64,000 bases of DNA from Stigmatella erecta (GCF_900111745.1 NZ_FOIJ01000023.1:1-64000), one strand, 5' to 3'; positions 8,090-16,158 are shown, counted from the stretch's first letter. Notes: a model not told the origin generated them from the letters alone. Translations and numbers: made by a program.

Positions 8090-8719
8090 ATGCTGCCATC
8101 GCTTAGCTTGTGGTCCGATGTTCTAAAAATCATTATACCCGTCATTGTTGCAAGTGGGCTGGGAATTTGGGCTAACCGAAAGCTAGAGCATCTCAAGAAA
8201 GACATTCAAAACATGCTCGCTGTGCGCGCGAGAAGGACCGACTTCTTACGCTCGCAGATCGAGAAGCTCTACGGTCCACTGTCATTTTATTTGGACCTAA
8301 ACTCCCAAAATTTGGCTCTGCACGCGGATATCTTAAGAGTTGACACCTCTTCCCCTCAGTTGCGTCTGACATCGAAGGAGATCGACCAAGTCATAACTGC
8401 CATAAACCTTTACGCTCGGCGCACAACGGCCAACAATGAAGCCATAGCCGATCTCCTAAGAGCGCAATGGGCATGGCTCGACACAGACGATGGTGAGGTT
8501 ATGATTAAGCACGTTTTTGCGCACATTCGCTCAAACGTCGAATTCGACCTCGCTAACAACGCCAAACTCCCGCTTGACTATTACCGAGAAGGATCAATTA
8601 AGCCTCCGACTGTGCATAGCACCGACTTGGCAGACCGCATTCGAAAAAAGCTGCAAGACAAGCAGCTTGAGTTGTCGGGCCTTGTGAGCGCAGTGACGAC
8701 AACTCGTGACGAGCATTAG
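8090..8719 (+). CDS. One-span membrane protein of a low-GC cassette
   Basis: 209 residues from ATG 8090, with AAGG eight bases upstream. The N-terminus is a transmembrane helix, VLKIIIPVIVASGLGIWA, followed by a charged helical cytoplasmic region (RKLEHLKKDIQ; RRTDFLRSQIEKLYGPLSFYL). Base composition is near 48% GC with codon use unlike all its neighbours, so it was acquired recently from another source. I do not recognise the family. Its place as AT-rich cargo in a provirus, beside a secreted protein and a serine recombinase, is typical of moron or phage-defence genes, but no defence domain is visible. Confidence 0.6.
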   Translation: MLPSLSLWSDVLKIIIPVIVASGLGIWANRKLEHLKKDIQNMLAVRARRTDFLRSQIEKLYGPLSFYLDLNSQNLALHADILRVDTSSPQLRLTSKEIDQVITAINLYARRTTANNEAIADLLRAQWAWLDTDDGEVMIKHVFAHIRSNVEFDLANNAKLPLDYYREGSIKPPTVHSTDLADRIRKKLQDKQLELSGLVSAVTTTRDEH

Positions 8720-8797
8720 TGGGGTGTCTGCAAAGCTTTTGGGCGTGGCAAGGCGAGGCGGCAGTTCGCCTACTTGTGTATCTCTCGTGGAGGTAAC

Positions 8798-9211
8798 GTG
8801 AATCGGTTCGTCGCCGCTGTCGTCGTCCTGATGCTTGTAGGCCCACTCGCGCTCGCTCAAGAGCCCACCAAGAAGGCTGCGCGAGCGAAGACCATCTCGT
8901 TGGTTTCGCTCATCACCAAACAGAGAAGGTGCCAAGGCGATCGGACTGACATTCTGGGGTGTGTGTTTAACGTCGGGTTGGACGTCTCCTTCTCCATTGT
9001 GATGAGCAAGAAGACTCCAACCCTGGTTTCGATCGACAAGGCCAAGACCGCGACTTGGTTTCGCCTCCAGTATTGGCCCGATATCCAGTGCATCCAGATT
9101 ACCGCTGGAGAGAGCCCGCCCGAATTTATTGAACGAGGCGATGCTGCATGGGTCTCAATGCGGGACGCGAACGTATACGCGGATCTGGGCTCGTGCACCG
9201 CAGCGCAGTAG
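8798..9211 (+). CDS. Small secreted protein of the low-GC cassette
   Basis: 137 residues from GTG 8798 with GGAGGT just upstream. The N-terminus is a signal peptide, MNRFVAAVVVLMLVGPLALAQ, with cleavage likely after ALA. The mature part has four Cys residues (RRC, GC, QC and SC) that could form disulfides in the periplasm. It follows the membrane protein by 78 nt in the same orientation and shares its lower GC. The function is unknown. Confidence 0.6.
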   Translation: MNRFVAAVVVLMLVGPLALAQEPTKKAARAKTISLVSLITKQRRCQGDRTDILGCVFNVGLDVSFSIVMSKKTPTLVSIDKAKTATWFRLQYWPDIQCIQITAGESPPEFIERGDAAWVSMRDANVYADLGSCTAAQ

Positions 9212-9337
9212 TCTCCTGCGCGACGGCAGGCCGGTCAGGACTCCTAGCCTTGAGTCTCGCAAATGAGGACAGCAATTCGGTCCCGGCCGAGTCGGCAGAC
9301 CAACTTCGAGACGATCGCCCGCCTATCTGCCTTAAAG

Positions 9338-9370
9338 GCCGCGCCGCAATCGACCGTCTAGCGGCGCGGC
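9338..9370. terminator. Hairpin terminator between convergent genes
   Basis: GCCGCGCCGC (9338-9347) and GCGGCGCGGC (9361-9370) form a perfect 10-bp stem with a 13-nt loop. It lies between the end of the low-GC cassette and the end of the minus-strand resolvase, so it can stop transcription from both sides. A weaker CCCCTG/CAGGGG dyad follows at 9389-9418. Confidence 0.6.
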
Positions 9371-9443
9371 CCGGGAGGCAGAGCTAAACCCCTGAAATCT
9401 CGTGGGGAAGGCCAGGGGCTCAAGGACGGGGGTTTTGGCGCAG

Positions 9444-10190
9444 TCAGGGGGCGGAGGCAGCCGAGAGGCGCGCCCCGCCCCCTTCGACGTTCTGAGAGGC
9501 GGTGAGCGCGGCCAGGTGACGCGTTAGGGCCACCTCCCCGACCCGCGCCTTGGCGGCTGCGGCCGAGACGGTAAGCCCCTGCCCTACATGCCGGGCTGCG
9601 AGGTTCAGGAGGTGGCGGCGGAGGATGGACTCGGCCACACCGGCCTCGCGGGCCGCTGCGCGAATCGACTTCCCCTCCAGGGCCGCGCGCTCGCCCATGC
9701 CCAGCTTGAGCAGGTCCGCCGGGGGACGGCCAATGGGCTTGCCGCTCTTGGATCCGTGCCTCCGGACGTGGGCAAGCCCCGCGCGCGTGCGCTCGACAAT
9801 GAGAAGCCGCTCGTTCTCGGCCATCCAGCCCATGACGGCGATGAGGAGCTGCCGCACGGGGCCGCCCAGGTCGAGCCATGTCTCGCGGAGACTGACCACG
9901 GTGACGTTGGCCCGAGCAAGGGAGTCAACCGTCTGGAGGATGCCGAGCATGGAGCGGCCCAGCCGGTCCAGCGCGACAACGGCAATCGCGGAGACCCGCC
10001 CGCGCTTTGCGTCATCGAGCATCCGTTCCAGGACGGGACGGTGCTTCACCGAGGAGGCAACCTCCTCGTACCAGACCGGTGTCCAGCCACGTGCCGCGGC
10101 GAGCTGCGCGAGCGGCGCCCGTTGTGCCTCCACGGTTTGCCCATCCGTGGAGACGCGCAGGTAGAGGGCGGCGTGGATGAGGTGTTTCAT
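9444..10190 (-). CDS. Small serine recombinase (resolvase/invertase family)
   Basis: 248 residues from ATG 10190. The N-terminal catalytic domain begins AALYLRVSTDGQTVEAQ, with the nucleophile Ser in RVST, and has VVALDRLGRSM and the conserved R-x2-R region (ENERLLIVERTRAG). The C-terminus has two HTH-like segments (SIRAAAREAGVAESILRRHL and VSAAAAKARVGEVALTRHL). It may invert, resolve or insert a DNA segment; the low-GC cassette next to it is a plausible substrate. Its start overlaps the stop of the HTH_17 gene, so the two are co-expressed. It is on the strand opposite to the virion genes. Confidence 0.85.
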   Translation of the reverse strand: MKHLIHAALYLRVSTDGQTVEAQRAPLAQLAAARGWTPVWYEEVASSVKHRPVLERMLDDAKRGRVSAIAVVALDRLGRSMLGILQTVDSLARANVTVVSLRETWLDLGGPVRQLLIAVMGWMAENERLLIVERTRAGLAHVRRHGSKSGKPIGRPPADLLKLGMGERAALEGKSIRAAAREAGVAESILRRHLLNLAARHVGQGLTVSAAAAKARVGEVALTRHLAALTASQNVEGGGARLSAASAP

Positions 10191-10405
10191 CGCCGCGCAT
10201 CCGCGTCCATGGGGAACCCATCCCGGTCCAGCCTGACGCGCCAAGGTCCCGTGCCGCACGCCAGGCGGCGAGCGACGATGCGGCGCTCTCGGCACCAGCG
10301 GAACAGCGTGCGAGTGCTCACGCCAGCGCGGGCGGCGGCTTCCTTCACATCCACCCACGGCTTGCGGCGAGGGCGGGCAGAGACAACGACAGCGGCAGGG
10401 GGCAT
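10187..10405 (-). CDS. MerR/excisionase-type HTH_17 DNA-binding protein
   Basis: 72 residues. VDVKEAAARAGVSTRTLFRW followed by a wing with RRIVARRL and RVRLDRD is the helix-turn-helix plus wing of the excisionase/HTH_17 family. Its stop overlaps the start of the serine recombinase gene, so it probably directs or controls that enzyme. It could also serve as the directionality factor for the tyrosine integrase at the right end. No catalytic domain is present. Confidence 0.7.
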   Translation of the reverse strand: MPPAAVVVSARPRRKPWVDVKEAAARAGVSTRTLFRWCRERRIVARRLACGTGPWRVRLDRDGFPMDADARR

Positions 10406-10732
10406 TGGGGAACAACCTCCGGGGGCGAAGTCTACGGGCGCCGTGTGTCAGGTGGCGCATATGTCCTGTCCTGTCACCGGCTGGCGCACGCCGCAACCCA
10501 GGGCGCGAGCTGCGGACGGCGGCGCGCGTCGGCGCGGCAGGGGTACCGGTGGCAACCATGTCTCGCTGGCAAGAACCGGTTTTTTTGAGACACCCATTTG
10601 CGTTGACGGGGCGGCCCTCTGCGCAAGTCGCTCAAGCACCCTCCTCCGAGGAGCGAGGGTGGCGGCCATGGGCCCGAGCGGGCCAGAGGGCGCCCCGTCA
10701 CGTTTCTTTCCTGGCGGTCTCCTGGAGGCGCG
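10406..10732. promoter_or_regulatory. Divergent intergenic region, likely start of the late operon
   Basis: 327 nt between the minus-strand HTH_17 gene and the first plus-strand virion-side gene. ACCGGT at 10545-10550 and 10575-10580 followed by a run of T (10580-10587) could be a weak terminator. A TTGACG near 10602 lacks a clear -10 partner. A strong RBS (GGAGG) sits before ATG 10733. By position it should hold the late promoter, but I cannot point to it. Confidence 0.4.
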
Positions 10733-11683
10733 ATGAACGCGGTGGCGGTGGAGCAGGTGCAGACGGTGGAGGCGGCGCCCCAGGCGTTGAACCTCACTCC
10801 CGCCGAGCAGGCCGTGCCCGCCGCTGCGGACGCGCCCGCGCAGGAGCAGCCTGCGGAGCCCGTGCGGCGCCTGGCGCCCGCGCGCGAGGACGGCGGGCGG
10901 CGCATCGCCCCGCCGCGTGAGGCGCCCGCCGCGCCGCGCGCCGAAGAGGCTCCGGAGGAGCCGGCCGGGGAGCCCCAGGCGAAGGCGGCCCCGTCGCCGC
11001 GCGCGCTGCGCACGTTCACCGAGAAGTGGAAGGGGGCCAAGAGCCCGGAGGACCGGCGCAAGGCGCTGGCGTTCGCGCTGGAGAAGAACGTCATCACCCA
11101 GGCGGACCTGGAGGCGCTCCAGGGCAAGGAGCCCGCCGCGCCGCGCGCCGCGCCTGCTGCTGGCGCCGCCCCGGCCGCGCCTCCGGGCCAGCCCCCCGCC
11201 GCTGGTGCCGCGCCTGCCACACAACCGACCCAGGCCCCCGCGCCTGGCGCCGCCCCGGCCGCGCCGCCCGAGGTGCCGAAGATTCACGGACAGCCAGTGC
11301 CTGCTGTGATGCTCGCGGCCGAGAAGATTAAGGCCGTGACCGACCGCCTTGCGGCCAAGGGCGCGGAGCTGGGCTGGAACCCGGTGAAGGGCGAGCCCAT
11401 GCGCCTCTTCGAGGACTACGAGGGTGGCACGCATGCCTTCGAGGTGACGGGCAACGTCACGAAGCGACTGGTGGAGCTCGGCGCGGTGGAACTGGCCGCG
11501 CTGCAAGGTGGCGGAGGCAACCAGAGCACCCTCGGGCGGCGCCTCGAGCTGGGCATGCTCGCGCTCACGGTGGGCGGGCCCGCTGCGACCCTGCTTGCGA
11601 GCCGAGCCAGCGGAGCGCTGGTGGGCAAGGTGAGCGCCGTGGCGCGCGCGCTCGCCTCACAGGTGCGGCGGTGGCGGCGGTGA
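10733..11683 (+). CDS. Pro/Ala-rich phage protein, first gene of the virion module
   Basis: 316 residues with GGAGG before ATG 10733. The first 190 residues are low-complexity Pro/Ala/Glu with a central helical stretch (RTFTEKWKGAKSPEDRRKAL). The C-terminal 120 residues look folded and end in a hydrophobic segment, LGMLALTVGGPAATLLASRA, then a basic tail. The layout suggests a membrane-associated structural protein with a flexible arm. No family is recognised. The stop overlaps the packaging ATPase start (GTGA). Confidence 0.5.
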   Translation: MNAVAVEQVQTVEAAPQALNLTPAEQAVPAAADAPAQEQPAEPVRRLAPAREDGGRRIAPPREAPAAPRAEEAPEEPAGEPQAKAAPSPRALRTFTEKWKGAKSPEDRRKALAFALEKNVITQADLEALQGKEPAAPRAAPAAGAAPAAPPGQPPAAGAAPATQPTQAPAPGAAPAAPPEVPKIHGQPVPAVMLAAEKIKAVTDRLAAKGAELGWNPVKGEPMRLFEDYEGGTHAFEVTGNVTKRLVELGAVELAALQGGGGNQSTLGRRLELGMLALTVGGPAATLLASRASGALVGKVSAVARALASQVRRWRR

Positions 11684-12453
11684 AGACTCACTGCGCGGCG
11701 TGCAACCAGCGCCTTCCTGGGGCCTCGGACTGGGAGCCGCCTGAACTCTGGGTGCCCGAGGAAGGCGAGTTCGTGGGCGTGGTGGGCATGACCCGGATGG
11801 GCAAGTCCACGTGGCTCAAGCGGTGGCTGAAGTACCTCATGGCGCAGGAGGTGACGGTCTACACCTGGGATCCGGCGCGCGAATACAGCCGCCACGGGCT
11901 GCGCCGGGAGCGCACGCCACTGGGGCCGCTGCTCACGCAGGTGACGGTGAGTGAGGTGCTGGCCGAGCCCGAGCTGTTGCGCGTGGTGGAGCCGGACGCG
12001 GAGCTGCCTGCGGTGGCCATCGTTCCGAATGAGGTGCGCCCCCGGCGGGTGGACATCGCGGCGGGCTTCGCGCAGGCGGTGCCGCTGATTCTGGAGCATG
12101 CGCCCAAGGGGCGTGTGGTGCTCGTGGTGGAGGAGTGCGGCCTGCTGGAGGGCAACCGCCAGGCGGAGGAGTTGCTGCAGGAGATTGCCACCACGTGGGG
12201 CAAGGAAGATCTGGCCGCCGCGTTCGCCTCACAGGCCACAAGCCAGGTGCCGGACAGGTGCCGCAGACAGTGGCGCAAGGTGGTGGCCTTCCGCCAGGTG
12301 GACACGAACGACAGGGCGGCGCTGACGCGGCTGGTGAGCGGCGGTTTCAGCCAGCGCGTGGCGCGCCTGCGGCCCCATGAGTGCGTGCTGGCGGACCGCA
12401 CCGTGGCGCACGGGGAAGCGCTGGAGGAAGCCAGCGCGGAGGGCGCGGGGTGA
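11680..12453 (+). CDS. Packaging ATPase-like P-loop NTPase (FtsK/HerA superfamily)
   Basis: 257 residues from GTG 11680, which overlaps the preceding stop. An N-terminal C-x2-C pair precedes Walker A GMTRMGKSTW (about residues 33-42); Walker B is VVLVVEECGLL with a double Glu; a SQATSQVP segment follows that fits the sensor position. Length is close to PRD1 P9 (about 227 residues) and well below a tailed-phage large terminase. Such ATPases pump DNA into preformed procapsids of double jelly-roll viruses. The next two genes encode a mini membrane protein and a candidate capsid protein, the PRD1 order. A conjugation or HerA repair role is less likely in this setting. Confidence 0.7.
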   Translation: MKTHCAACNQRLPGASDWEPPELWVPEEGEFVGVVGMTRMGKSTWLKRWLKYLMAQEVTVYTWDPAREYSRHGLRRERTPLGPLLTQVTVSEVLAEPELLRVVEPDAELPAVAIVPNEVRPRRVDIAAGFAQAVPLILEHAPKGRVVLVVEECGLLEGNRQAEELLQEIATTWGKEDLAAAFASQATSQVPDRCRRQWRKVVAFRQVDTNDRAALTRLVSGGFSQRVARLRPHECVLADRTVAHGEALEEASAEGAG

Positions 12454-12475
12454 GCCCGCGCGAGGAGACAGGGCG

Positions 12476-12622
12476 ATGAACAAGTGGGTGGAGCGGGTGG
12501 CGATTGGCGGCGTGAGCTTCGCGCTTGGCGTGGGCGCGGGAGTGCTGCTCGCGGAGATGCAGCAGGAGCAGGCGGCGGGCACCTCGGGCGCGGCGAAGCC
12601 CGCGACGGGCACGGCGAAGTAG
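12476..12622 (+). CDS. 48-residue one-span membrane protein (candidate packaging-vertex protein)
   Basis: ATG 12476 with GAGGAGA upstream. The sequence has a basic start (MNKWVERVAI) and a glycine-rich transmembrane helix, GVSFALGVGAGVLLAEM, then a Gln/Ala-rich tail. In PRD1 the 42-residue membrane protein P20 is encoded between the packaging ATPase and the capsid gene and sits at the unique vertex. This gene has the same place, size and topology. Similarity at sequence level cannot be claimed for so short a protein. Confidence 0.55.
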   Translation: MNKWVERVAIGGVSFALGVGAGVLLAEMQQEQAAGTSGAAKPATGTAK

Positions 12623-12650
12623 GCGGCCGGGCCCCGGGGAAGCCGAAGGC

Positions 12651-12684
12651 GAGCGGCAGTCACCGGGAGAAGTGACTGCCGCTC
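12651..12684 (+). promoter_or_regulatory. Perfect 13-bp hairpin upstream of the capsid gene
   Basis: GAGCGGCAGTCAC (12651-12663) and GTGACTGCCGCTC (12672-12684) form an uninterrupted stem with an 8-nt loop CGGGAGAA. No T-run follows, so it is not a typical intrinsic terminator. It ends 46 nt before the capsid start and could be an mRNA processing or stability element that sets high capsid expression. Confidence 0.55.
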
Positions 12685-12730
12685 AAGCAGCAATGAAACC
12701 GAACCAGGTGCAGGGGAAGGCAGGCGAGAG

Positions 12731-14188
12731 ATGGCCAGTGTTGTCCAATGGGGGAAGGGCCCCCGGAAGTGCTACGCGAACGGGCAGATTGTCTTCGAGA
12801 CGGGCGAGCTGAAGAACCTCGGCGAGGTGGGCCAAGCGGATACGCTGCTCATCCTGAAGCTGACGGCCACGGTGGAGTCCACGGCGGCCTTGTCCGCCCT
12901 CACGGAGGCCCAGCGCCTCGCGTGGTGCGACTCGCTGACGCTGGACCTGCGCTTCGACGGCGGCAAGAGCGGCGCGGCCAAGTCCACCGAGGACGAGGAC
13001 AACCTTCTGCACCCGCTCCAGCGGGCGAGCCTCAAGGACCTCATCCGCGTCAACAAGCGGCTGGTGGAGAAGCTCCCCCAGGGCCTCACGGACTCGACGA
13101 AGGGGTTCGCCCAGCCCATCGCCGTGGGCATCACCACGATGACGGCGACCGTCTACGTGAGCCTGGGCAAGGTGGAGTTCGTGGACGAGGACGAAGCGCT
13201 GTTCGGCATTGGCCCGGACCTCCTCGCGCGGCTCCAGCTCACCCTGAAGCCTAACTTCGACTACCTGCGCACGGTGGACAGCCGCATGCAGATGAAGGAA
13301 CTGGCCGCCGAGTTCCGCACGCTGCGCGAGAAGGCGCCGGGCCGCCGCGTGGCGCTGCCGCCGCTGCTGCGCACGTACAAGCCTGCGGCGCCCAAGGCGG
13401 ACGTGACGACGGTGCGCGGCGTGCCGCTGGACGCGGTGGACCTCACCCGCCCCCTGGCGCAGAACGCCAAGGGCGTCATCATCGTCAACGTGGGCGGCGT
13501 GGTGGTGACGGACACGCCGGACACGGCGGCGGACGTGCATGACAAGTACCTGCTGCACCCGGACACGGGCGCCGTGGAAGCTTCCATCGCCGACGACGCC
13601 ACGCCCGTGTACGAGGTGACGGACCGGGGATTCGCCACGCTGCTGGGCGGGGAGCTGCGCGCGGAGCAGGAGACCTACGCGGAGACCTGGAACCTCCAGG
13701 CCACCGTGCTCCCCACGCCGCGCGAGCAAGAGCTGATGCGCACCCTCCAGCGGCTCAGCCAGGAGACGCTCTCCCCGGGCCAGGTGAACCACTTCACCAA
13801 CACCCCGAGCGTGACGGGCGTGACGGTGCCCGCGTCGCTGCTGCCCGCCGCCGGGGTGACGGCCTTCTACGCGACGGACCCGGAGGCCGCGGAGTGGCCG
13901 GGCCTGCGCTACGACCGGACGGGCACGGGCTACCTGTACGTGCCCGGGGACATGCTGGATGAGGCGGCGACCATGTATGCGGGTGCCCTCCTGGAGAACA
14001 AGGGTCAGGGCAACCCCCAGAAGATGGCCACGGCGGTGGAGTTCATCGCCAAGCACGTGCCGTGCGCGGTGGAAGACGAGGTGAAGGGCTTCCCCTCGAA
14101 GGGCGGCGCCACGACCAACCTCTACCGCCAGTGCCGGGACATGGTGGTGGATCGCGCCACCGCGCGCGTGGCCGCCGCGCGGCAGTAA
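12731..14188 (+). CDS. Candidate major capsid protein (double jelly-roll type, by context)
   Basis: 485 residues, acidic to neutral, no signal peptide or membrane span, and rich in alternating beta-type segments (TLLILKLTATVE; IAVGITTMTATVYVSLGKVEFV; KGVIIVNVGGVVVTD; WNLQATVLPT). The two beta-rich halves are separated near residue 225, which suits two stacked jelly rolls. It is the longest beta-rich soluble protein of the virion module and follows the packaging ATPase and mini membrane protein. PRD1 P3 is 394 residues. There is no HK97-like feature, protease or scaffold nearby. The assignment rests on gene order and composition; fold prediction would decide it. Confidence 0.55.
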   Translation: MASVVQWGKGPRKCYANGQIVFETGELKNLGEVGQADTLLILKLTATVESTAALSALTEAQRLAWCDSLTLDLRFDGGKSGAAKSTEDEDNLLHPLQRASLKDLIRVNKRLVEKLPQGLTDSTKGFAQPIAVGITTMTATVYVSLGKVEFVDEDEALFGIGPDLLARLQLTLKPNFDYLRTVDSRMQMKELAAEFRTLREKAPGRRVALPPLLRTYKPAAPKADVTTVRGVPLDAVDLTRPLAQNAKGVIIVNVGGVVVTDTPDTAADVHDKYLLHPDTGAVEASIADDATPVYEVTDRGFATLLGGELRAEQETYAETWNLQATVLPTPREQELMRTLQRLSQETLSPGQVNHFTNTPSVTGVTVPASLLPAAGVTAFYATDPEAAEWPGLRYDRTGTGYLYVPGDMLDEAATMYAGALLENKGQGNPQKMATAVEFIAKHVPCAVEDEVKGFPSKGGATTNLYRQCRDMVVDRATARVAAARQ

Positions 14189-14254
14189 CCCGGAGCACCA
14201 CGAAGGACAGAGCAGCACGCGGCGCGTAGGCGCCGCGTGCGTGAGGGTGAAGCC

Positions 14255-15949
14255 ATGGGTGTGCCTGCTGTCTTTGGAATGCTTGCGATGATGGCAGGTG
14301 GTACGGGCGCGGCGGTCGCGGCAGTGCGGCGGCGCCGCAAGCGCGCGCAGCTCGTCATTCCGCCGCTGGACTTGGGAACGGGCACCACCGAGCCCGAGCA
14401 CGGGGCGTCCCCTGTCCTTGGAGGCAACCCGCTGGCGGGCGTGGGTGACATTGCGAAGGGTCTGCTGAACGGGGGCGCGCTCGGCACCATCGGCGCGGGG
14501 CTCAAGTTCGCCGACATGCAGGGCAAGCTGATTGAGGCCCTGGGCGGTACCGAGGGCCAGGCGGACACGGCTCGTGTATTCGGACCGATTGCCACCATGC
14601 CCATCCTCGCGGACATGGGCACGGAGAAGCTCCTGGGTGCCATCGGCATCAACGACAAGAACATTCAGGACAAGGTGGGCCAGGCCGTGGGCGCGGGAGT
14701 GATTGGCGGCGCGCTGGTGCCTGGGGCCGTGGCGGTGGGCGCGGCGGACCTGCTCTTGGGCGCCATCTCGAAGGACGCGCAGAAGGTGGTGCACGACGTG
14801 TTTCGTCCCTTCGACCCGACGAACCCCAACGCGCTCGTGGGCAAGGGCGTGGCGGCGGTGGCGGACGTGGTGGAGGGTGGCGTTGGCGGAGTGGTGAAGG
14901 CGGGCGGCGCCATCGTGAAGGGAATTGGAGGGGCTATCTCAGGCCTGTTTGGCGGAAAGAAGGGCCCGCCTCCTCCGATGCCTGACGTGTTCGCCCGTCC
15001 GTTCCGGATGGCACTGGCGCTCAAGGAGTCGTACCTGCCGGAAAACAAGACCGGCGCCGAATGGCAGAGCGGTGTGTACACCGGCAACGGGGCGGGGTTT
15101 GGCAGCGCGGCGCTCGCGTTCCAGCGCGACATGAGTGAGGCAGTGCGCCCTGGAGACTTCATGCGGTGGTCTGGGGCGTCGCTCATGAGCGCGGGCAACC
15201 CAGCACGGCGTCAGGTGAGGGAGGTTCATCCTCAGTGGAAGAACGTCGTGCTGCTCGACGGCCCGCCGCTGGACCCGGCGGAGCACGGCTATCCGAAGCA
15301 CGTCTGGGTGGACCCTCAAGACGAGGGGGAATACAGCGTGAGCCACCACACGGACCTCGCCTGGAGAAACGGCGTGCTGGCAGCACAGGCGGCGGAGGGC
15401 TTCACGCCCGCCGCGCTGCTGTTCGCCTATGACATGAGTGGTGAGGCGAAGCCGGGGCGCCTCGTGCAGTGGAAGGACGGCGTGAGCCGCATTGTGGTGG
15501 GTACGCACCCCGAGTACCCGAACGCGGTGTTGCTCGCGGGCACGCCCGTGGATCCGGCGACGCGCGGCTTTCCGGAGAGCGTGCGGGTTCTCGACCAGGC
15601 GGACGGCGGATACCAGGTGGGAGACCTGACGGACGCGAACTGGCTGAACGGTGTGCTGCGCACGCTCCTGGATGGGCGCGAGGCCGCGCTGATCTTTCCG
15701 CATCCGGTGGATGGGATTGCGCGGCCCGGCATGGGCGCCTACTGGCCGCACGGCGGGCGGCGCACGGTGGTGAAGGTGTCCGGCACGGTGGTGCTGCTGG
15801 ATGGCGGGCCGCTGCCCCTGGAGGGGCACGGCTTCCCAGGCTCGGTGCGCTTCGTGGACGAGGGCGCGGTGGCGCAGGCCGTGGCTCAGGCCACGGGCGG
15901 CGTGTGGGGGAAGCTGCAAGCCGCCGTGCGCGCGGTGGCCAAGCCGTAG
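14255..15949 (+). CDS. Membrane-anchored virion protein with three C-terminal repeats
   Basis: 564 residues, ATG 14255 after GAGGGTGA. An N-terminal hydrophobic span (FGMLAMMAGGTGAAVAAV) and basic stop-transfer (RRRRKRAQ) precede a Gly/Ala-rich middle with two further amphipathic or membrane stretches (VIGGALVPGAVAVGAADLLL; VVKAGGAIVKGIGGAISGLF). The C-terminal half carries three units of about 70-95 residues with a shared pattern A-L-x-F, RPG, W, VVLLDGxPLDP, GFP-x-SVR-V-D. Such a layout fits a membrane-embedded virion protein exposing a repeated binding module, for example a vertex, receptor-binding or DNA-delivery protein. I recognise no named family. Confidence 0.55.
   Translation: MGVPAVFGMLAMMAGGTGAAVAAVRRRRKRAQLVIPPLDLGTGTTEPEHGASPVLGGNPLAGVGDIAKGLLNGGALGTIGAGLKFADMQGKLIEALGGTEGQADTARVFGPIATMPILADMGTEKLLGAIGINDKNIQDKVGQAVGAGVIGGALVPGAVAVGAADLLLGAISKDAQKVVHDVFRPFDPTNPNALVGKGVAAVADVVEGGVGGVVKAGGAIVKGIGGAISGLFGGKKGPPPPMPDVFARPFRMALALKESYLPENKTGAEWQSGVYTGNGAGFGSAALAFQRDMSEAVRPGDFMRWSGASLMSAGNPARRQVREVHPQWKNVVLLDGPPLDPAEHGYPKHVWVDPQDEGEYSVSHHTDLAWRNGVLAAQAAEGFTPAALLFAYDMSGEAKPGRLVQWKDGVSRIVVGTHPEYPNAVLLAGTPVDPATRGFPESVRVLDQADGGYQVGDLTDANWLNGVLRTLLDGREAALIFPHPVDGIARPGMGAYWPHGGRRTVVKVSGTVVLLDGGPLPLEGHGFPGSVRFVDEGAVAQAVAQATGGVWGKLQAAVRAVAKP
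15107..15870 (+). repeat. Three protein-level repeats in the membrane-anchored virion protein
   Basis: Unit 1 (about 15107-15400), unit 2 (about 15413-15688) and unit 3 (about 15689-15870) share NVVLLDGPPLDP / NAVLLAGTPVDP / TVVLLDGGPLPL followed by GYPKHVWV / GFPESVRV / GFPGSVRF. Unit 3 is shortened. Confidence 0.7.
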
Positions 15950-15963
15950 GGGCGGAGGGGGAC

Positions 15964-16158
15964 ATGTTCAAGGCAGTGGCGCTGGTGGTGTTGACGGTGG
16001 GCGCGAGCGCAGGGGTGAGCGCGGGGGCGGTGCTGTACCTGCGCCGCAGGCGGCGGGGGCCAGAGTTCATGAAGCCCATCGTGGTGGTGGGCGGTGGCGC
16101 GGGGCCGCCCATGAGCACCATGCCGGTGCCGGGCAAGGTGGTGTTGCAGGGCTTCTGA
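15964..16158 (+). CDS. Small one-span membrane protein
   Basis: 64 residues from ATG 15964. FKAVALVVLTVGASAGVSAGAVLYL is a transmembrane helix followed by RRRRRG, so the N-terminus probably faces out of the cytoplasm. The tail is Gly/Pro/Met-rich (VVVGGGAGPPMSTMPVPG). It is one of a run of short membrane proteins that suggests an internal virion membrane. No homology is recognised. Confidence 0.5.
   Translation: MFKAVALVVLTVGASAGVSAGAVLYLRRRRRGPEFMKPIVVVGGGAGPPMSTMPVPGKVVLQGF

Noticed and set aside
12683-14794. A 703-codon minus-strand open frame over the capsid gene
   Set aside because: High-GC shadow: it mirrors third positions of the real plus-strand genes, is His/Arg/Gly-rich and has no family feature. 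The same applies to long antisense frames at 30298-32166, 32236-34434 and 60854-63724.
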